From Alitta virens (Eukaryota; Annelida; Polychaeta; Phyllodocida; Nereididae), in contig OW028576.1 of assembly GCA_932294295.1 (NCBI GenBank), positions 40,621,247 to 40,685,246 of the forward strand: a stretch of 64,000 bases of DNA, in the 5' to 3' direction. The position numbers and the translations under genes are program-made. Shown in pieces: positions 45,709-57,685 of this stretch; positions within the stretch are counted from its first letter, which is position 1, and each line of letters starts with the position of its first letter. The notes under the pieces were generated by a model, which was not told the origin of the DNA, searched no databases, and was given only the letters and a program-made list of their open reading frames with translations.

Positions 45709-45834
45709 ATACCGTAACGGAGGTATTTTCGACAGGGCGGGTATTTTCGACACTTAAATTAGTTTGTTTAAAAAAATTTAAAAAGAAATTGTCGAAAATA
45801 TCCGCCCTGGCGATAATACCCTCCGTTACGGTAT
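45709..45834. mobile_element. Palindromic 125-bp MITE (Tc1/mariner-like, TA flanks)
   Basis: Inverted halves starting ACCGTAACGGAGGTATTTTC and containing TTCGACAGGGCGG, mirrored as CCGCCCTGGCGATAATACC..CTCCGTTACGGT, with TA flanks. It folds into one long hairpin. It interrupts the repeat at 45,525, whose homology to 53.2 kb continues up to the insertion point. Confidence 0.85.
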
Positions 45835-46301
45835 ATAGTTTTATTGACTAACATGATACATTCACCCAGGAAATGTACCCCAGGTAAATCTCGCGAAGTT
45901 GAGGTATTATCATAATTTATTCATGTGGCTCACATGGTCAGTGCTGTCAAACTAACAAAAACAATTAGATGCCTAAGATGGGCTTGTCAGCCGTTAACAG
46001 TGTATGATATTCACTCATATGGAGTGTTAAAACAGTACATACTTTGTTCAGAATGAATCAGTTTTCATAGCTTCAATTATGTAAACACAACTTCCAAAGT
46101 AAACAAAAACCCCATGGTTAATGGTGGTTGTATCCACTGCAACGGATTTTTACCCTTTTGAGTTGAAGGAGTGACCTCATTGGCCAAGGGTAGTGGTCAA
46201 GCCATGTCAGGGCGGGGTCAACTAATTTAAATATAATGTTTTGGTCACTGCTGATTGGCTAGTTTGGAGCCCAATCTTATTTACTGGAGCCTTTGCTGGA
46301 G

Positions 46302-47621
46302 CATGGAGACAAGAGTAGGAGTGGAAACTCTTTTTCGTCACACCCCATTGCTAATTTTATGGCTTTCTGCTTATTAACTCCCCTAGAATAGCATTGGATT
46401 TCCTATGTTTCTTCAATTTTGGCGGTTTTACCCCCCACTTTAATTGGCAGTTTTATAGTTGGCGGCATGTCTTTCATCCAATCAGTGTCTCGGAGAGGGA
46501 AAGGGGTTCCCTGGCCTCTCTTTGATTTCTGCTAGAACACCCCCTCTCCATGCCATGCATCAAAATATAAATATAACAACTATTTCTTCCTAATGTTGAA
46601 TCTTTTAGTTAAATTCCTCTCCATTTGAGGATTATTTTAGCATTTTTCCCGTGAAAATATGACAATTCTATGCCAAGTTACACAATTATTTAGCTAAAAG
46701 GTCGCATTTCAGTGAGTAAAAACAGTTGTTGTTTACATTCTCATAACTTCTATGGGACGACTCTGGCGAAGCTGTCCTTTGGATAGTTAAAAAGATGAAA
46801 CAACAACAATCCAAACCGCATATAACTCATAAGTGCGAAATGGTGCGAAATTTCTTGTTTTTAATGAAAACTGACGCCCCTCTATCAATGGTAATGGCAC
46901 AAGAATGCATAAGACTTTTTCATGTTTTCAATGCATTTAGAAGTGAAAATGACATAATTTAACTATCAATTTCAGCAAATGGTGTAAAAATTATGTATAT
47001 ATGCCAATCACAGAAAATAAAAAAAACAACTTTTAATGAAATTACTGACTTAATGCATGTAATATTATAGGAGAGAGAAAGGCCTCATTTTGATATATTT
47101 TCAAAGTATATATATGAATAATTAAGCATGTTGTGTTAATTTTTATAATACCAAAATTAATATTAACTTTTAGGACTAAACAGCATTAATAAATAGATGC
47201 ATAATCCATAAGGTATTTCATTGGAGTTGATGTATAATAATGCACAATTATTATTAGATCTTGACCATTTAAATTTGTTAAGTTTTTAGTCATATAACAA
47301 AGACTTTAACAGGTTTACTGTAAATATGATTGAAATATAAGGGTATATGAATTAAATCTTTTGATACGTAATACAGCAAACTCTATGATTACATGAAAGA
47401 AAAGGGGTTTTTCACAACAAGGTCACTGCAACAAGGGTGTATAATCACCCTCTCAGTGCCACAGTGAGGTTAGCGACGGTCATTTAGGGGGTGATTTGTG
47501 GTAATAAAAGGGGTGATAAACAAGATAACGTGAAATTTCACAGATCTTTCAAAACTCATCTGAGACACTGACTGAACCTTTGAACGTGCCGGGTTCCACT
47601 CCTTCTACTCTTGTCTCCATG
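46302..47621. mobile_element. 1,320-bp non-autonomous element with 7-bp TSD
   Basis: The ends CATGGAGACAAGAGTAG and CTACTCTTGTCTCCATG are inverted repeats, continuing as AGGAGTGGAA with a 2-3 base indel. Both sides are flanked by GCTGGAG (46,295-46,301 and 47,622-47,628). The interior is AT-rich with CCCCTCTC, GGGGTGAT and CACCC words and no reading frame. The superfamily is unclear; 7-bp TSDs are uncommon. Confidence 0.7.
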
Positions 47622-48399
47622 GCTGGAGTGATAACATTACAAAACAAACATACAAAACAACATTACAAAACCAAGTCTACATCTACTCTAGTGTATACAT
47701 ACAATCTATAATCTAATAGTTTTTCCAAATAGGTCAATGGATGGGTTCTTCAGACCTCTGAGATTGCGAAAAGGGGCGTTGGATGTGAAAGGTTCCTTTG
47801 TCCAGTGGAAAGGGGGCACCAATACTGCATTAATGTTATTTCATAACTTTATTTAGAAAATTGCCTAATGTCTTTAGTACTTCCAGATTCTTACATGACA
47901 ATTGGAATGATTTGTCTAGGTTATGAAAGTTTGGTATTTAATATCAGTTGCTATATTGAGTAATTCTGGCCTGGTATTTCATTTTTGTTACATGTCAGTA
48001 AACAGTGAGATACACCACTATCACAATTTTCACATATTCTCTCATGCAAAGGGATTTTTGGGGATTCATGTCTACCAGTTTCAATTTTAAGATTGTGGGA
48101 GCTAACTCTGAATCTTGCTATATTACTGTATGTTTTTTTAGGCAGGTTTAATAGTAGGTATGGCTCAATGCAGTAGCTGGTTTTAAATGTTTTATAGGTC
48201 CTAAGTTTAGGTTGGGCGTTTGTGTCATTTATTTCATTAAGAATTATATTCTTTTCATTATCATAAAGTACTAGTTTTATCTTATTTGTCAGTACACTGG
48301 GTTCTAGGGCTTGCCAATTAATTATGTTTGCTTCAGAGATGATATGCTTAACTTTAGTGTACCAGTTGCTCTGACCATTTTTGTGTAGGTTTTCTTGTA

Positions 48400-49160
48400 T
48401 TTTTAAGCACTTAATATGTCACTATTAGACATTGTCTGAAGTCTTGCCCAGTAGTTTACTGTAAAAGGTTTTGTCTGATGAGCAGTGGAAAACGTCCTGT
48501 GTCTGCATACACAGCTAAGGAGGGTTTGTTTTCTTACATTTAATACATTCTTCAGGTAACCTAATTGCACTTTCTCTATTTCAGAAATAGGGGAATTTTG
48601 GGACCATAGTACACTATTATATTCTAGAATGGGAAGTATATAACTGTCAAACATTTTTATGGCAAGCAATATGACCCAATGCTGGCTTAAGTTTACTTCG
48701 TAGAGCAAAGAGTACCTTTTGGGCTTGTTATTAGGTGACTTATCACCTTCTGATGTATGCGTTTCTGGTTATTTGTGATGATATGGCCTAGGTAATTATA
48801 TGTGTCTACATTTTCTATATTCTGAGTGTTATATGTGAAATTTAAAGAGCCTTTTGTACCATTTTTTATCACTTTAGTTTTAGATGTGTTCACTATAAGA
48901 TGCCATTTAGCACAGAATTTGTGTAGTGAATCAATACTGTTTTGTAGGCCTGCAGCTGAGTTACGTAGCTATCCCATTGTTTATACTAAGATAGTTTGGT
49001 AGGTCTGACATGAATTCATTAAATAGTTTTGGGCTTAAAATGCCATCTTGCAGTACCCCAGATATACTTTCAATGGGGGGACTAAGTTCTCCCAGCTGGT
49101 GGACTTTAGCTTGGGTTTTGTCAAACATACTCATTAAGATTTTTAGCATCTTCTTGCTAA
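48400..49160 (-). pseudogene. LINE reverse transcriptase remnant
   Basis: Minus-strand pieces in different frames show QDGILSPKLFNEFMSDLPN (RT motif like QGxxLSPxLFNxFxxDLP), NTSKTKVI with VDTYNYLGHIIT (the YLG motif after RT), and SYILPILEYNSVLWSQ. Frames break often and the FADD-containing stretch is not intact. It is a different lineage from the LINE at 31.4 kb. Bases 47,630-48,399 show nothing else recognisable. Confidence 0.75.
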
Positions 49161-49229
49161 TTTTTTGTTTGTGGAGTTTGTTATATAGCGCATTTTATTC
49201 ATATCCCTCATTCATTTATTGTCATAGTA

Positions 49230-50790
49230 ATAAAGAATACTGAGAATAAATTTATCACCTATCATAAATTAATATTATCACTTTCTAGTCATTTCCCTCA
49301 TGAAATGTACATTCTCCTCATGAAATTCACCTCACAAAGTGTACATTCATCAATTGTGATACTAATAAAGAATGCTGTGAATTACTCATTATAACCTTCA
49401 ATATCAATACTATCACTTACTATTCCTATCCCTCACCTAAGTTGGATGGCTCTTTCCTCTTTCGTCTCATTGCCATGGTCTCTGCCTGTCCTAATTAGCC
49501 CAACTGGTGCAGAAATACAGGACGTAAAGCCCTAATCACACACACACATTCATATCCCTCATGAAATGCACCGTTGCCTCATCAAATTTACATTCTCCCC
49601 ATAAAGTGTACATTAATTTATTGTCATAGTAATAAAGAATACTGAGAATTTACTTATCACCGACAATATCAACATTATCACTTTATATTCATTCTCCTCA
49701 TGAGATGCACATTCTCCTCATGAAATGCACATTCTCCTCATAAAGTGTACATTCATTAATTGTGATACTAGTAAAGAATAATGATAATTTAGCTATCACC
49801 TACAATATCAATATTATGACTTTCTATTCATTCCCTCATGAAATGTACATTCTCCTCATGAAATGCACATTTTCCTCATGAAATGTACATTCATTAATTG
49901 AATGGGAAGACACAATATTTTTGTCATAGTACTTCCCAAATGTACTGGAAGAGGACCAGCCTGCCGTGTCCAGGATGTCCTGTACTGCTGCCCCCCCCCC
50001 CTCTCTTTGTGCCGAAGAACTCGACGCATGCGCACATCTCGTAGGAGCTCTCTGGGACACCGAAGAATTGTGAGACAGAATTACTTATCACAGGTCTACA
50101 ATATCAATATTATCACTTTCTATTCATTCTCCTCTTAAAATGTACATTCTCCTCATGAAATGTGAATTCTCCTCTTAAATGTACATTCTCCTCACGAAAT
50201 GCACATTCTCCTCATAAAGTGTACGTTCATTAATTGTGATAGTAAAAATCCTCATGAAATGCACATTCTCCTCACGAAATGCACATTCTCCTCACGAAAT
50301 GCACATTCTCCTCGTGAAATGCACATTCTCTTCATAAAGTGTACATTCATTGATTGTGATAGTAATAAAAGATACTGAGAATTTACTTATCACCTACTAT
50401 ATCAATATTATCACTTTCTATTCATTCTCCTCATGAAATGCACAGTTGCCTCATCGAATGCACATTCTCCTCATAAAGTGTACATTCATTAATTGTGATA
50501 GTAATAAAAGATACTGATTACTTATCACCTACTATATCAATATTATCACTTTCTATTCATTCTCCTCATGAAATGTACATTCTCCTCATGAAATGCACAT
50601 TCTCCTCATAAAGTGTACATTCATTAATTGATATAGTTATAAAAAATATTGAGAATTTACTTATCACCTATCATATCAATATATCACTTTCTATTCATAT
50701 CCCTCGTAAAAAATACATTTTCCTCATGAAATACACATTCTCCTCATGAAATGCACAGTTGCCTCATCGAATGCCCATTCTCCTCATACA
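49230..50790 (+). repeat. Satellite, about 130-bp unit with 19-20 bp subrepeats
   Basis: Repeated order: GTACATTCATTAATTGTGAT, AGTAATAAAGAATACTGAG, TTACTTATCACCTAC, AATATCAATATTATCACTTT, then several CATTCTCCTCATGAAATGCA subrepeats. About a dozen partial or full units. Interrupted at 49,465-49,545 by a SINE body fragment (CTCATTGCCATGGTC, GGTGCAGAAATACAGG) and at 49,910-50,085 by a C-rich insert. Confidence 0.9.
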
Positions 50791-51353
50791 CAATTCAACA
50801 ATCATTTAATATCCCACTTGTAGAAGCTGCAAATTCATTATATCTTAGTTCTGGCCTATAACGCAAGCACACCGGTGGCTCAGTCTTTTAATTTGATTAT
50901 TTTGTTAAAGGAATGTTTAGTTTATTGGCTGGGACAGAGGATTTCGTAACACTGATAATTGGGCATAACGCTCCAAACACATTTTTTCTCTATTTGTCGG
51001 ACTCCCAAATGTCTCCCATTACCCTTAAATCATTAGGAACTTTGACAATAGCCTGGAATGATACGAAGAACATATAATACCATAATTTTATGTTATTTAG
51101 ATCAATAAAGATGTAAAAATCAGAGTAATGATCTTCCCTCCAATTCATATATACCAGTGACACAGGGAAAAAGCTAAATTAAACAGATATTTTCATAACT
51201 ATTATCGCTATCTTTTAGCAAAGTAAAAACATTTCCACAATACTATTCTTTCCCATCTTGGACCATGCTTCTCTCTAAAAGATGCAAGGTTCACGTCTCC
51301 TTCCACAAATTGTTGTATGAACATAATATTCAGGCATTATATAAATTACATTT

Positions 51354-51934
51354 AAGGGGCGTTCACACTATCACGTATAAGACACACGTATGCTGACTGA
51401 TAGAATTTTTTTTTTAAATCTTGCTCATCTTTGTCCATACATGATTTACACGCCGAGCATTTTAGGTATACTCGCGCTAATTCCAAGATCACTTATGGCG
51501 CTTGACCACTGACGGACATAAGTGAAGAGAAGAAATTTTTTTAAACATGTTTAAAACTTTGGCGGACATTCTACAGGTGATTATTTACATTAGTTGCGTA
51601 ACTCTTTCGGCGTACGTTCTACGTACGTTCTACGTACATTCTATGTAAGTTCTACGTATGTTCTACATACATACTACGTAAATTCCATGCCACCCTTGGC
51701 GATCTACGAGCGATCTACGAGTGCCTCAAGGATGCCTTATGACAGACGTTTGGCTAGCGTTTGACGGACATTCAGCATTTGATGGACGTCCTCTGAGCGA
51801 TCTATGATTGCCCCACGTATGTTCGTAGAAAGAAATTATACGTGACTAACAGAGCCACGAGTGAACACGTATAGCCAATTTTTTAGGTACATGGTCATAC
51901 ATAGGTCTTATACGTGATAGTGTGAATGCCCCTT
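51354..51934. mobile_element. 581-bp MITE with 31-bp TIRs
   Basis: Left AAGGGGCGTTCACACTATCA and CGTATAAGAC, right GTCTTATACGTGATAGTGTG and AATGCCCCTT, one mismatch. Inside, 51,612-51,665 is a tandem run of the 11-mer TTCTACGTACG and variants. The TIR style (GGGGC..TTCACAC) resembles Harbinger-type MITEs. No clear TSD was identified. Bases 50,791-51,353 hold nothing recognisable. Confidence 0.75.
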
Positions 51935-53355
51935 GTGACCCATTAAAGATATGTTATGTATTTGTTATATTCTGAATCAGTACAGATAATGTATAGAACA
52001 CATACTCTCCAAATTAATGGTGTAGTCTATTTTTGTGCTTCAATTGAAACCAATAAGTAAGTCTAATTTTCAATAATATTTATTATTTAACAAATACTTT
52101 ACTGAATTTAGTATAATTATGCTAATCAGGAAGGTAACTACATATACACTCTGTCTTAAGTAAATGCCTTACAGTTAACTATACTGACATTCAGATTCCT
52201 TGGCTACCATTCTTTCGCAATTTTGAATTGTACAATTGTGCTAGGATGTTCAACGATGTGATTTTTTTTACTTTTAACAGCACAGCATTGACCTATGCCT
52301 TAATAAAATTCAGGTCTTTATAAAATGCCTATCAGATTAAAATTGTTATGAGGTCCATCACTGGATCATGCATCTTGAGTCAGATATGGCTCGGTTAAAT
52401 ACTGAGTATACATTTCCAAATGGCCCCCCAGATCCAGACCCAATTGCTGTAGATACCTGTACATTTTTGCCAAATATCAAACATTTTTCAGTTGTATTGC
52501 CAAAGTTAGAGGATAAAATAATTTTAATATTGGGTTTAAATATTAAGGGACTTGTTGCCGTGGAAGCAAATTTTAAGACGCTTATTTAACACTTTTTACA
52601 TGGCAAACAAAAATTCAAACAGTTGAGGATCTTGGGAATAAAATGATGTGTAATATGACCATCAACCCTTTTCTTAAATATGCATCTCTTTTGGAGTTTG
52701 CCTCTTCTCTATTAGCTCAGACAGTCATTGCTGAAGTATTGGATTTGTTTATATGGTTGTCATGGATACAAACAAATTGGTATAGTAGAAAAGATGAACA
52801 TATGAGCAATAATTAACATTTTATTAACAATATAACATGCACATAAACCCAGATGCTTAAGCTTCAATTAAACAAAGACCTCATTTAGCTCTAAAAATAG
52901 ATCAAATTAAAAAAAAGGACACAGAATTTATTATTGTGAATGTAAATCTTTTTCCTGGGTATATAAGTCATTTTTAGTGAAAATTTGAAATAAGATATAT
53001 AATATATTTAAGTAGTTATGATGGATGTTTACATCATTAATGATTACATTGATCACAGAATTCGAAGAAACACTGGTTGCTAAAGTAAACATTTTAATTT
53101 TTCTGTTGCTATGGATACCAATAAAACATATGTCACTTGAGAGGTTTTGTGAATTTTATTAAGTGTATTATACCACTTGCATTATTTTTGCAGAAAAAAA
53201 ATCGAAAACAAATAGGTAGATTTTTCCTCTAAAAATTGAAATTCCTTGCCAAATATGGGTATGTGAGTTTCCAAAATTTTGATTTCTCTTCCTTTTCCAC
53301 AGAAAGACCTTACTGAGGAAAACTGTACCAAGTTTGGTGAAAATATGGCATAAAC
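51935..53355. other. AT-rich, no gene supported
   Basis: A 73-codon stop-free frame at 52,368-52,589 has no recognisable motif and no splice context, so I do not call it. The remainder is low-complexity AT-rich DNA. Confidence 0.35.
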
Positions 53356-53530
53356 CCACGGAATAATGGCAAAATATCAAGCTATTGATTATGAACTTCT
53401 AAATATGGACATTGTCACCTTTAACCTTATATTTTGATGTTAGGCGACTGATCTGAACATGACACCCGACAGAAATGGAAAGTTCATGTTCTAAGCTTTC
53501 AAATGAGTACTCTATTGTTTATATAACAGC
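53356..53530 (+). repeat. Interspersed repeat, partner of 45.5 kb
   Basis: Contains GACATTGTCACCTTTAACCT, CGACTGATCTGAACATGACA and AAGTTCATGTTCTAAGC, the reverse complement of 45,525-45,708. A GTACCAAGTTTGGTGAAAAT word lies just upstream at 53,326. Bases 53,531-54,600 show no gene. Confidence 0.85.
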
Positions 53531-54608
53531 CAGGGGCACAAAATTTAGGGAGGTGGCTACTGAACTATTATTAAATAATATTTTATTGACGTTTTCGAAT
53601 CATGGCGAGATACATTCATCACACACAATAAACAAATACTACAAATTGAATAACTACAATTTTAACAATACATGCAATTTCAAGTATTGGAACAAGCACA
53701 ATTAAATTAATCATTATATTAATTGAATATGTAACTATGTGATTTAGTATTAATATGTTCTGGTCCCAGTTAATCGAGGTAATAATAGTAATAAATATCA
53801 AATTGTAATACTGGTTGTGAACAGGAGAAGGTCAGTTTAAAAATAATAGCATAACATAAAATATATACATGATCAGAAAATTGATGAATGGTGAAGATAA
53901 TGCTAAAAAATATATAAACACACAATGGATAAAAAAAAAAATGTCACAGAACTGTTCCAGAGTTCTAGACAACTTTAGATCTTTGCATTGTTTATTTTAG
54001 TCACAGTGAGATCTGAGGTCGATTGTCAGACAGGAGGTCCTGAACCTGAGGTAAAGTTGAGGAAAGTGAAAAAGGGGGTTTGGGTTTGGGGTTGGGCACC
54101 AGGTAGCTACAAGTCCCCTGTCCATAGGACAGGGTTACAAGGTCCTGGATGAAAAAATATTGACTTTTTTGCTTGAGTGGGAACTAGCCTTTTAGTAAAC
54201 GTTTGTCACACAACATACACCCACTGTAGCGTTAGACATACCTTTTTTCTATTGTGTCGCGCTCAGATATGGTTGATTTCTTCCAATATTAATCGATTTC
54301 TGTGCCATTTTTGAATTCACATTTCGGTAAACAAAGCTTGAAGCATGGCCGCCTAGTTCCGAAAAACTCACAAGAGGGCTCTGGCGATGTTTCAACGCCC
54401 CTAGTGGCACACAGAATAGCGCTGGAAAGTCCGTAGTTTTCTCAATTTCACAATTAAAATATTTTAATAAACTATTCCACACGATTCCACTGTTCTATGG
54501 GTCTAATGAAGCTAAATTATTAGATATTTATCTGCACCATTGCACCTGGGTGGTGCTGTGATGTCGCCGGAGCCCTGTAGTGAGTTTTAGTGTAAGTAGA
54601 CATCAATA

Positions 54609-54843
54609 ACATGGTCGATTCGTCACAGCACGATTCGTCTTCGTAAAAACTGGACGGTTCATCACTCAAAAAAAGGTCGGTTCTTCACCGGCAGTTAACA
54701 TATTTTATATAATAGCAGTGACCATACACTGTGTACCGGCCAAATCAACCAATTTCGGATGACAAATCGACCAAATTCGGGTGACGAACGGACCAGTTTT
54801 CATTGGGTTCAATCAGGCAATGATGAATCGACCTGCTGCCTGT
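54609..54843 (-). mobile_element. GTGACGAATCGACC-family element, copy
   Basis: Starts GGTCGATTCGTCACAGC and ends GATGAATCGACCTGCTGCC, the reverse arrangement of 24,883-25,118. Arrays of TCGGTTCTTCACC and GACGAACGGACCAG words occupy both ends. Bases 54,844-55,540 contain GCTGGGCTGCTGGGTTCGCT direct repeats (about 55,278-55,316) and CCTGG(A/C)GTAG repeats near 55,110 and 55,180. Confidence 0.6.
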
Positions 54844-55542
54844 GAAAGCATGAACCAAGCGAACGTGAATTTTGAAAATGCTCTTAAAAAGGATGTTTCC
54901 AGTGGCTTTTTCAGTAAAATCTGCGTGAAAGTAGCAAATGGAGTGGTAATCCTGTACATAACAACAAAATAAGGTATGCTAACGTGTTTATTGAGAAAAA
55001 TGTGTCGTAATTTTGAGCGTCCATGAATTCCTATAGCAGGCGTTCCGACCCTACATCGCATCTAATGCAATGTAGGTCGGTTCTGGCTAGGCACCAGGCA
55101 GCTTGCGCTGACCCTGGAGTAGGTCGATTTATGTTCAGGAATCGGGTGTAATATTCCAGGCAGTGTGCGCTGATCCTGGCGTAGTGCTGCTTGTATTGAC
55201 AGATCTGGCGGATCCAGAAAGGATATAAGGGTAAAATTTGACAACAGACCAAAGCACAGTTTTAGTTCAGCAAACGGCTGCTGGGCTGCTGGGTTCGCTG
55301 GGCTGCTGGGTTCGCTTAGATGACGGGCTTCATCATTCAGAAAATCAGTGGATAACTTTATATTAGTGCTGCTGAACAAGTAAATCTCTTCAAAATCAAA
55401 TATATTATAAATTTTTACATGATCGTGAGTTGTTTATTTACAGGACAACACAGTTTTAGTACATATATGTACACAGTTTTCTACCCTTTACAAGGAACAT
55501 TTCTGTCCATCCTCCACAAGAGGATGATATTTCATCTAGGGT

Positions 55543-56255
55543 TCGCTGGCCCGCTGCGTCTAGCTGACGCAGAACGCAGGTAGGGGTTTGCTGGGGGCGC
55601 TGCGACTAGCTGACGCAGTACGCAGGTAGGGGCTGCCATTAGCCGGGAGGGATTCCTCCCGGTAGCGTGCCTGGACCAGAACATGATACCCAGTCTAAAA
55701 ATAGCACAGCCAATCAGAAAATTCAGTTATTGGCCAATCAGCCATCTGGGATAGGTAGAGGTGACGAGTTAGGCAGGTCGTCCCAGCCAAAGGTAGGGGC
55801 TGCCATCTTCCAGGAGAAATTCCTCCCGGTAGAGTGCGTGCGCATATCTGCCTTTAACATTGGAAATGCGTGGACTGGAATGTCTTTCCCAGTCTAAAAA
55901 TAGCACAGTAACCAGAAACAAAGCATTTGTAAGCCCCCCCCCCCCCATTTGTTACAACCCCCCCCCCCCCCCACCCAGTTAGGCTATTTGCACTTCGCTG
56001 GGCCGCTGCGACTAGCTGACGCAGTACGCAGGTAGGGGCTGCCATTAGCCGGGAGGGATTCCTCCCGGTAGCGTGCGTGCGCATCCTAGGCTTTAACATT
56101 GGAAAAGCCTGGACCGGAACGTGATCCCCAGTCTAAAAATAGCACAGCCAATCAGAAAATTCAGTTATTGGCCAATCAGCCATCCGGGATAGGTAGAGGC
56201 GACCTAGCTGCTTATCGCGTTCACGCTTAGGCAGGTCCCAGCCAACTATTTGCAC
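55543..56255 (+). repeat. GC-rich tandem repeat with CCAAT boxes and hairpin
   Basis: About three units of CTAGCTGACGCAGTACGCAG, GTAGGGGCTGCCAT, a CCGGGAGG-GATT-CCTCCCGG hairpin, CAGTCTAAAAATAGCACAG and CCAATCAG words (GGCCAATCAGCC). Units start near 55,588, 55,795 and 55,995, the middle one diverged and interrupted by C-runs (55,935-55,970). CCAATCAG is a canonical CCAAT box and this lies just upstream of the 56.6-kb reading frame, so it could be promoter-like, but tandem TE origin is as likely. Confidence 0.8.
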
Positions 56256-56466
56256 CTGCCTGTTTGGCACAAGAGCAATTATTATATTTTTTTGCCAGTT
56301 AGCCAATTAGCAAGCTTAGATGCCCTTTTTTAAAGTTACGTGGTGAATTTCGATGACTGAATTTTGCATGTTCTGAGAGCGCATCTAACCTGTCAAGTCT
56401 TAATCGCAATTTTGTGTGAAATTTTCAAATAATATAAATCTATTTATGAAATATTTTATTCTTACA

Positions 56467-57404
56467 GATTCCAAAGTCTACGGGCGGCTGCGGGGCATAA
56501 TATTCTTTGAAAGCACCTGGGTGTGATTTCGGAGGACGTACTCAATCGTTTGTGTTAATTGCGGTGAAGAGCCAGTTCAGATAGATCAGTGTAGGATAAA
56601 TTTACTATTGTGTTGTTTGATAACATGCCTTTCAAGGGTATGGGGTCTTCTCGCAACAGGGGCAAGAACAGTCGTCACCGTGGCGAAATAAAAACAACTA
56701 CAAATGGAGAAGCGCCTCCCCCTGTGGGTCGAGGGCAACTTGAGCTAGGTCCTATGGGTAATGGTCACCCAGTTGATAATCCTAACAATGATGACGAAAG
56801 CTTATGCAAAAAATTCGGGGACCTGTTTGTTTACCTTGGTGTCAGCAGAATAGGGTTTTGTGTGATTTTTATTTTTCTTTGTTGTAATTCCGTAAGAATC
56901 CATGTTCTTAGCAACCAGATAACTGAAGTTCAACTTGAGAAAGATCAGTTGAAAATAAAATTTAGTGGATTGGAAAACAAGACAACTGAAGTTCAGCTCG
57001 AAAACAATCAGTTAAAAAATAACATTAGTCTATTGGAAAACCTAGTACATCAGATACTAGGTTTTCACAACAGTGAAATTGATTTCACTGGATGCAAATG
57101 GGAAAGGGTGATAGAGAAAGCGCCATCGCTGGTTGCGAGATCAGTTGTGACACCCTGAAGGCCAAGCCAAGACGAGACTTCTAAAGCTGTGCTTCACTCA
57201 GTGTGCTACACCAAGGGACATAACGCCACTGCAATTCTTGAAGGGTGTCACAAATCTGGGAAGATGATGATGTATAGTTGTCTGTGTAGTGGATTGGATG
57301 TGAATTTTATTTCGACCGAAGAAACCAGATGTATCATGGACAATTTGGTGTGTCCTATGATAGACCCTGGCCGTTTGCCAGATGATCGTCGCTGTTCTGA
57401 TTAA
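56467..57404 (+). pseudogene. Type II membrane/coiled-coil protein gene with in-frame TGA
   Basis: After an acceptor TTTATTCTTACAG at 56,466 and about 160 nt of leader, ATG at 56,625 opens MPFKGMGSSRNRGKNSRHRG, a Pro/Gly/Asn-rich cytoplasmic part, a hydrophobic span VSRIGFCVIFIFLCC, then a coiled coil with two related blocks (ITEVQLEKDQLK and TTEVQLENNQLK) and NKT/NIS sequons, reaching TGA at 57,156. The same frame stays open for a further 81 codons of Cys-rich sequence (VCYTKGHNAT; CLCSGLDVNFISTEETRC) to TAA at 57,402. Either a 177-residue protein or a pseudogene or readthrough gene whose full product is longer. Family unknown. Confidence 0.55.
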
Positions 57405-57685
57405 TCCGTTGGCTTCACGTATGGCTGCAGACCTGGAACTTGTCCTCTGAAAATGTTTTCGAGTACACTCTCACAGAGCCCCTGAGTGGAAATGTTTGTA
57501 ATTTCATGCGAAAATTTGAGTACCCTTACGAAAAGAATGCTTTACCGGGTGATGATTACGTTCCCTTGTGTAAAATGCATTCCCTCGCGATCAGTGTTCC
57601 CTTAGTATTTGTGAAGCAACACAGTGAACGCAAGAATAAATTATCGTTACTTATATGTCCGCTTAGAGGCTCTGTGCACTCTTGA
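57401..57685 (+). pseudogene. Continuation in another frame
   Basis: A 94-codon open stretch (LIRWLHVWLQTWN; SSENVFEYTLTEPLSGNVC; FEYPYEKNALPGDDYVPL; ending TGA) follows directly after the previous frame's end, shifted by one frame. The composition is protein-like (balanced, Cys-containing), which suggests one decayed coding region broken by a frameshift. Function unknown. Bases 57,686-58,438 hold no recognised feature. Confidence 0.4.
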
